The notes beneath the pieces were generated by a model, which did no database searches, was not told where the DNA came from, and was given only the letters and a program-made list of their open reading frames with translations. 64,000 bases of DNA from JAEYKI01 sp036679405 (GTDB lineage Bacteria; Bacillota; Clostridia; Christensenellales; Christensenellaceae), in assembly GCA_036679405.1 (NCBI GenBank), contig JAVBVZ010000006.1, forward strand, positions 15,958 through 79,957, given 5' to 3'. The first letter of the stretch is position 1; each line of letters opens with the position of its first letter. Positions 60,242 through 64,000 of this stretch are shown here, piece after piece. The position numbers and the translations under genes were made by a program.

Positions 60242-60275
60242 TTCAGCCTTGGCCTTGTGCCAAGGCTGAATTTTT
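60242..60275 (+). terminator. Intercistronic terminator/attenuator after binding-protein gene
   Basis: TTCAGCCTTGG pairs with CCAAGGCTGAA around CCTTGTG and is followed by five T residues. It sits between the binding-protein and permease genes, so only part of the transcripts should continue. Confidence 0.85.
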
Positions 60276-60290
60276 AGGAAGGAGCGAAAA

Positions 60291-61196
60291 ATGAGAAAAG
60301 AACAAAAAGGCGGCCTTATGCTGAAGCAAAAAGATTCCGTGTCCTTCGCGTTCGTAACCCCCGCGCTTGTTGTTTACGTAGTTATGCTGATTATACCGAT
60401 TGCCATTGCATTTGGTTTTAGTTTTACGAACTGGAACGGGGTTGCGGTTACGCCGCCCAAATTTATTGGATTCGATAATTACGGCGCTCTCCTTTCGGAT
60501 GTCCGTCTTAAGGAGGCCGTTGGAAATACAGTTCTGATCACGGTGGTGGTTGTCCTTTCCGTAAACGTTATAGGTTTGGGGCTTGCACTGCTGCTGAACA
60601 GGGCGGGGCGCATGATCACCCTTTCAAGGAGCGTGTTTTTTGCGCCGTACGTGCTGAGCACGGTTGCGATCTCCTTTATCTGGCTGAGCATATTGTCTTA
60701 TACAGGCGTATTGAACAGTTTTCTTATATCAATAGGATTAGAACAGTTCACAAGCGATTTCATAGGAACGAAAGCGGCAGCCTTAAGGAGCATATGTCTA
60801 GTTGAAATATGGCGCACGCTCGGATTTCACATGGTCATTTATCTGGCGGCCCTTCAGACGGTGCCGCAGGACTTATATGAGGCGTGTACGGTGGACGGGG
60901 GAAGCGGATGGCATAAATTCAGGTATGTTACGCTGCCTCTGATCGTTCCGGGCATAACGATCAGCTTTCTGATGAGCATCATCAATGAACTCAGGATGTA
61001 TGACATTGTAAAAGTCCTGACGGACGGCGGGCCGGGATACGCGACCGAAACCATTACCTATAATATCGTTACGCAGGCTTTCGGCACAAATATGCTGGGA
61101 TACTCCTGTGCGATCGCGGTATGCCTGTTTGCAGTGATTGCGACCATAGCGGTCATCCAGATCCGAATTTCTAAAACAAGGGAGGTTGAGTATTAA
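60291..61196 (+). CDS. Carbohydrate ABC transporter permease, MalF/UgpA type
   Basis: A 301-residue membrane protein with six predicted helices. The conserved EAA loop is in YEACTVDGGSGWHKFRYVTLPLI, which contacts the ATPase, and the N-terminal FVTPALVVYVVMLIIPIAIAF is typical. The start follows GGAAGGAG. The stop shares one base with the start of the next permease. Confidence 0.94.
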   Translation: MRKEQKGGLMLKQKDSVSFAFVTPALVVYVVMLIIPIAIAFGFSFTNWNGVAVTPPKFIGFDNYGALLSDVRLKEAVGNTVLITVVVVLSVNVIGLGLALLLNRAGRMITLSRSVFFAPYVLSTVAISFIWLSILSYTGVLNSFLISIGLEQFTSDFIGTKAAALRSICLVEIWRTLGFHMVIYLAALQTVPQDLYEACTVDGGSGWHKFRYVTLPLIVPGITISFLMSIINELRMYDIVKVLTDGGPGYATETITYNIVTQAFGTNMLGYSCAIAVCLFAVIATIAVIQIRISKTREVEY

Positions 61197-62026
61197 TGAA
61201 CGGGAGAACAAAAGCGCGGAATATTGCGCCAAAGATCATTATTATTGTGGCTACGATCATTGTTGCGATCCCCATTTATATTGCGGTCGTCAATGCTTTT
61301 AAGACAACGGATGTGATTATGCAGTCGCCGCTTTCACTGCCGGTCAACGGAACGTTTGACAACATTATCGGCGTCTTCACAAACCCGAATGTGGACATCT
61401 GGGAGATGTATTTCAATTCGGTCATGATCACGCTTTTCGGCAGCGTGGGATGCATTGTGATTTCCGCAATGGCCGCCTATTATCTGGCGCGGTCGAGAAA
61501 ACAGAAAAGAGCCTCCAAGCTTTACGTGTTTTTTCTCTTTGGGCTCATGGTTCCCTATATTATTGTATATGTCCCGCTGGTGACGATTTTTAAATATGTC
61601 GGCGTGATACACAGCCTGCCTATGCTGATCATGGTATTTATATCCGGGAGCATTTCGTTTTCCGTATTCATGTTCTACGGGTTTATAAAAACAGTTCCCA
61701 AAGAACTGGAAGAAGCGGCCGCCATTGACGGGGCGGGACCGATGCGGACATTCTGGTCTATCATCTTTCCGCTTTTAAAGCCCTGCACCACCACGGTGGC
61801 CATCTTTATCGGGCTTTCAATGTGGAACGACTTTATGACGCCTTTGATCATAGGTCAGTTTAAAACCATAACGGTTGGGATATACACGGCTATCGGACCA
61901 TATTCTTCGGATTGGGGTACGGTTTTTGCCTTTGTGCTTGTCGGGTCTATACCGATCATTGTGGCGTATCTGATTGCACAGAAACAATTTATCAGCGGGC
62001 TGACAGCAGGCGCCCTGAAAGGTTAA
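61196..62026 (+). CDS. Carbohydrate ABC transporter permease, MalG/UgpE type
   Basis: A 276-residue membrane protein with six helices and the EAA loop ELEEAAAIDGAGPMRTFWSII. It forms a heterodimer with the preceding permease. It overlaps that gene by one base and is followed by the ATPase gene after 11 bp. The C-terminus AQKQFISGLTAGALKG is the common end of this group. Confidence 0.94.
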   Translation: MNGRTKARNIAPKIIIIVATIIVAIPIYIAVVNAFKTTDVIMQSPLSLPVNGTFDNIIGVFTNPNVDIWEMYFNSVMITLFGSVGCIVISAMAAYYLARSRKQKRASKLYVFFLFGLMVPYIIVYVPLVTIFKYVGVIHSLPMLIMVFISGSISFSVFMFYGFIKTVPKELEEAAAIDGAGPMRTFWSIIFPLLKPCTTTVAIFIGLSMWNDFMTPLIIGQFKTITVGIYTAIGPYSSDWGTVFAFVLVGSIPIIVAYLIAQKQFISGLTAGALKG

Positions 62027-62037
62027 GGAGGAATACT

Positions 62038-63189
62038 ATGGCAAGTTTAGCGCTCAAGCATATTGATAAAGTGTATGAAAACACGGTTCAAAAAAAGAAA
62101 AAAAATGAAAAAGCGGTGGCAGCAAAACCGGCAAACGCCGTAACCGATTTTAATTTGGAGATTGAAGACAAAGAGTTTTTGGTGCTGGTCGGTCCTTCCG
62201 GGTGCGGAAAATCCACCACGCTCAGAATGATAGCGGGGCTGGAAGAGATCACGGCGGGAGAATTGTTTATTGACGGAGAGATCATGAACCACATCCCCTC
62301 CAAAGACAGGGATATTGCCATGGTGTTTCAAAGCTACGCGCTGTATCCGCATATGACGGTGTTTGACAACATGGCGTTTGCGCTCAAATTGAGAGGGGTT
62401 CCTAAAACTGAAATCCAAAACCGGGTGGAGGAAGCGGCGGAAATATTGGAACTGACCGACTATCTGAAACGCAAGCCCAAGGCATTGTCGGGCGGGCAAA
62501 GGCAGCGTGTTGCGCTGGGGCGGGCCATTGTGAGAAAACCAAAGGTTTTTTTAATGGACGAACCATTGTCCAATTTGGATGCAAAATTGCGTGTTGCCAT
62601 GAGGACGGAGATTGAAAAACTGCATAAAAAACTGGAGACCACGTTTATATATGTGACCCACGACCAGATAGAGGCTATGACCATGGGGGACAGGATCGTG
62701 GTGATGAAGGACGGTTTTGTACAGCAGATCGGAACGCCGACCCAACTTTATAACCATCCCCAAAATAAGTTTGTAGCCGAATTTATCGGAAGCCCGCAGA
62801 TGAATGTGTTTGCTGCAACGCTTAAGCGGGAAGGGGAAGAGGTTTTTGCGGTCTTCGGGCATAGTTCGATCAAAGTGGATGTGCAGATGAAAGAAGAACA
62901 AAAAGATGTCTTTTTGGGGATCCGGCCGGAGGACATTTATGCGGGAGAGGAAAACCTGTCTAAATACCCGGTACATTTGGAGGCGGAGATGGACGTCTGG
63001 GAAACCCTGGGCTCCGACATCTATCTTTATGTAAAAATACAGGGAGTCGACCGCACGGTAACGGCGCGGGTGCATCCTTCGTTTGACAACAAAGGCAAAA
63101 GCGGTATGACGCTTGCCCTGGATACGAACAAAATGCATATTTTTGACGCACAGACCGAACAGGTGATTTTGCAGGAGGGTAGGGCATGA
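62038..63189 (+). CDS. Carbohydrate ABC transporter ATPase, MsmK/UgpC/MalK type
   Basis: A 383-residue single-domain ATPase with regulatory C-terminal OB domains. Walker A GPSGCGKSTTLRMIAGLEE, signature LSGGQRQRVALGRAI, Walker B VFLMDEPLSNLDAKLR and the H-loop VTHDQIEAMTMGDR are intact. Residues 16-33 (TVQKKKKNEKAVAAKPAN) are a Lys-rich insertion between the first two strands, longer than in MsmK. The start at 62038 follows AAGGAGG. Some bacteria share one such ATPase between several importers; here it is encoded with its own permeases. The stop overlaps the isomerase start. Confidence 0.94.
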   Translation: MASLALKHIDKVYENTVQKKKKNEKAVAAKPANAVTDFNLEIEDKEFLVLVGPSGCGKSTTLRMIAGLEEITAGELFIDGEIMNHIPSKDRDIAMVFQSYALYPHMTVFDNMAFALKLRGVPKTEIQNRVEEAAEILELTDYLKRKPKALSGGQRQRVALGRAIVRKPKVFLMDEPLSNLDAKLRVAMRTEIEKLHKKLETTFIYVTHDQIEAMTMGDRIVVMKDGFVQQIGTPTQLYNHPQNKFVAEFIGSPQMNVFAATLKREGEEVFAVFGHSSIKVDVQMKEEQKDVFLGIRPEDIYAGEENLSKYPVHLEAEMDVWETLGSDIYLYVKIQGVDRTVTARVHPSFDNKGKSGMTLALDTNKMHIFDAQTEQVILQEGRA

Positions 63190-63890
63190 AAAGAAGTCTG
63201 ATCAACCGCAGCATTGACGGCTGTATCCGCGTGCTGGAAGAAAACAATTTTAAATTACCCGGCTTTGCTTACTACTCCGTTCAGGAGTGGCAGGAAAAAA
63301 AAGAAGACGTTCAGATGATCAGGAAAGTTATGCTGGGCTGGGATGTAACGGACTTTGGAAACGGAAATTTTGAAGAGATGGGAGGGGTACTGTTCACAAT
63401 ACGGAACGGAAATGCAAAGGATGCTTCGCTGGGTACCCCTTATGCGGAAAAAATCATTGTCATGAATCCGGGGCAAAGGCTGCCCGTCCATATGCATCGC
63501 GTAAAAACGGAAGATATTATCAACCGGGGCGGCGGCGTATTTAAAATACGGCTTTTCAATTCAACAAAAGACGGAGAAGTGGACAAACGTTCGCCGGTCA
63601 GGGTTTTATGCGACGGCATAACGCATACCGTAAACGCGGGAGAAGAACGTACCATCACCCAAGGCAACAGTATTACCCTGACGCCCGGGATGTACCATAC
63701 ATTTTGGTGCCCAAAAGAGAGCGGGACGGTGGTCATAGGGGAGGTTTCTTCGGTGAATGACGATCAAACGGATAATTATTTTGCAGAAGAAGTCCGCAGG
63801 TTTTCAAACCTGGAAGAGGATGAAAGAGCACAATGGATATTGTGCAATGAATATGAAACATTTCTGGATAGCGCGGAGGCGGATCAATGA
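63186..63890 (+). CDS. D-lyxose isomerase (cupin-type D-lyxose ketol-isomerase)
   Basis: A 234-residue cupin-fold enzyme that converts D-lyxose to D-xylulose, and often D-mannose to D-fructose. Metal ligands fit the family: the H-x-H pair in LPVHMHRVKTED, the Glu of that block and the late His in GMYHTFWCPKES. The opening RSLINRSIDGCIRVLEENNFKLPGFAYY is characteristic. It overlaps both the ATPase gene (ATGA) and the rhaM gene (ATGA). With the upstream mannosidase operon, mannose to fructose conversion is a reasonable role here. Confidence 0.9.
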   Translation: MKRSLINRSIDGCIRVLEENNFKLPGFAYYSVQEWQEKKEDVQMIRKVMLGWDVTDFGNGNFEEMGGVLFTIRNGNAKDASLGTPYAEKIIVMNPGQRLPVHMHRVKTEDIINRGGGVFKIRLFNSTKDGEVDKRSPVRVLCDGITHTVNAGEERTITQGNSITLTPGMYHTFWCPKESGTVVIGEVSSVNDDQTDNYFAEEVRRFSNLEEDERAQWILCNEYETFLDSAEADQ

Positions 63891-64000
63891 AACGGTACGG
63901 ACAGGTGATCGGGATCAGGGCGGAGGAAAAAGAGCGGTATAAAGCGCTGCATGCAAATGCGTGGGCGGGGGTGCTGGCCAAGATCAAAGAATGCAATATT
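63887..64000 (+). CDS. rhaM: L-rhamnose mutarotase (RhaM family), 3' truncated by window edge
   Basis: The first 38 residues of a small alpha/beta-barrel mutarotase are present. RYGQVIGIRAEEKERYKALH and the following AWAGVLAKIKECNI correspond to the usual RhaM N-terminus with its Tyr and His active-site residues. It interconverts the alpha and beta anomers of a sugar. The start overlaps the isomerase stop by 4 bp. The gene runs out of the window. Confidence 0.88.
   Translation, partial: MKRYGQVIGIRAEEKERYKALHANAWAGVLAKIKECNI

Overview
This is a 64-kb stretch of what looks like an anaerobic Gram-positive (Clostridia-type) chromosome. The grounds are strong AGGAGG ribosome binding sites, several TTG/GTG starts, lipoprotein-anchored solute-binding proteins, a glycyl radical enzyme with its activase, a YesM/YesN-type two-component system and moderate G+C. 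Species cannot be fixed from the sequence. Almost everything here is carbohydrate catabolism. Both edges cut genes: an RbsA-type ATPase on the left and rhaM on the right. I found no tRNA, rRNA, CRISPR array or complete transposon.

Layout. (1) 1-4855: end of an RbsA/RbsC-type sugar importer, a truncated adenosine-deaminase-like remnant, a lactate/glycolate permease (LctP family) and a GyrI-like ligand-binding protein. (2) 5139-11940: a bacterial microcompartment (BMC) operon. It has pduL, a cargo-like protein of unknown function, four EutN/CcmL pentamer genes, pduP (acylating aldehyde dehydrogenase), pduS, a PduT-like tandem-BMC shell protein and two PduA-like hexamer genes. (3) 12093-15311: a DeoR regulator divergent from a class II aldolase that ends in a probable encapsulation peptide, then an NADH-oxidase/CoA-disulfide-reductase-like flavoprotein. 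(4) 15851-22766: sugar ABC importer, ketose 3-epimerase, FGGY kinase and a second class II aldolase. (5) 22970-27043: DeoR regulator, an orphan two-domain ABC ATPase, dhaK and dhaL. (6) 27205-32545: uvrA, a pair of small paralogous genes, a TIR-like protein and a TipA-type MerR regulator. (7) 32973-43977: second ABC importer, BadF-type kinase, glycyl radical enzyme and activase, DeoR regulator, NagB-like protein and a GlmM-like mutase. (8) 44071-48919 (minus): four uroporphyrinogen-decarboxylase-fold proteins and an SGNH hydrolase. (9) 49156-55219: zinc dehydrogenase, Gfo/Idh/MocA oxidoreductase, PfkB kinase, GH38 mannosidase. (10) 55320-64000: YesN/YesM two-component system (minus), then a carbohydrate ABC importer, MsmK-type ATPase, D-lyxose isomerase and L-rhamnose mutarotase.

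How the parts may work together. Regions 2-5 read as one pathway. A ketose is imported, epimerised and phosphorylated, then split by class II aldolase into dihydroxyacetone phosphate and a short aldehyde (lactaldehyde or glycolaldehyde). The aldehyde would be oxidised inside the BMC to acyl-CoA (PduP) and acyl-phosphate (PduL), with electrons leaving through PduS/PduT. The nearby LctP permease could export the hydroxy acid. The BMC locus has no B12 or glycyl-radical diol dehydratase and no ethanolamine lyase, so the aldolase is the best candidate for the signature enzyme. A 10-11 bp direct-repeat element lies at both the BMC promoter and the aldolase/deoR promoter and suggests co-regulation.

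The most novel candidate besides the BMC is region 7. There a C-x-E-type glycyl radical enzyme sits inside what otherwise looks like an amino-sugar operon, and the NagB homologue has lost the residue equivalent to the catalytic Glu148. The substrates of regions 2-5, 7 and 8 are inference and not shown by the sequence.
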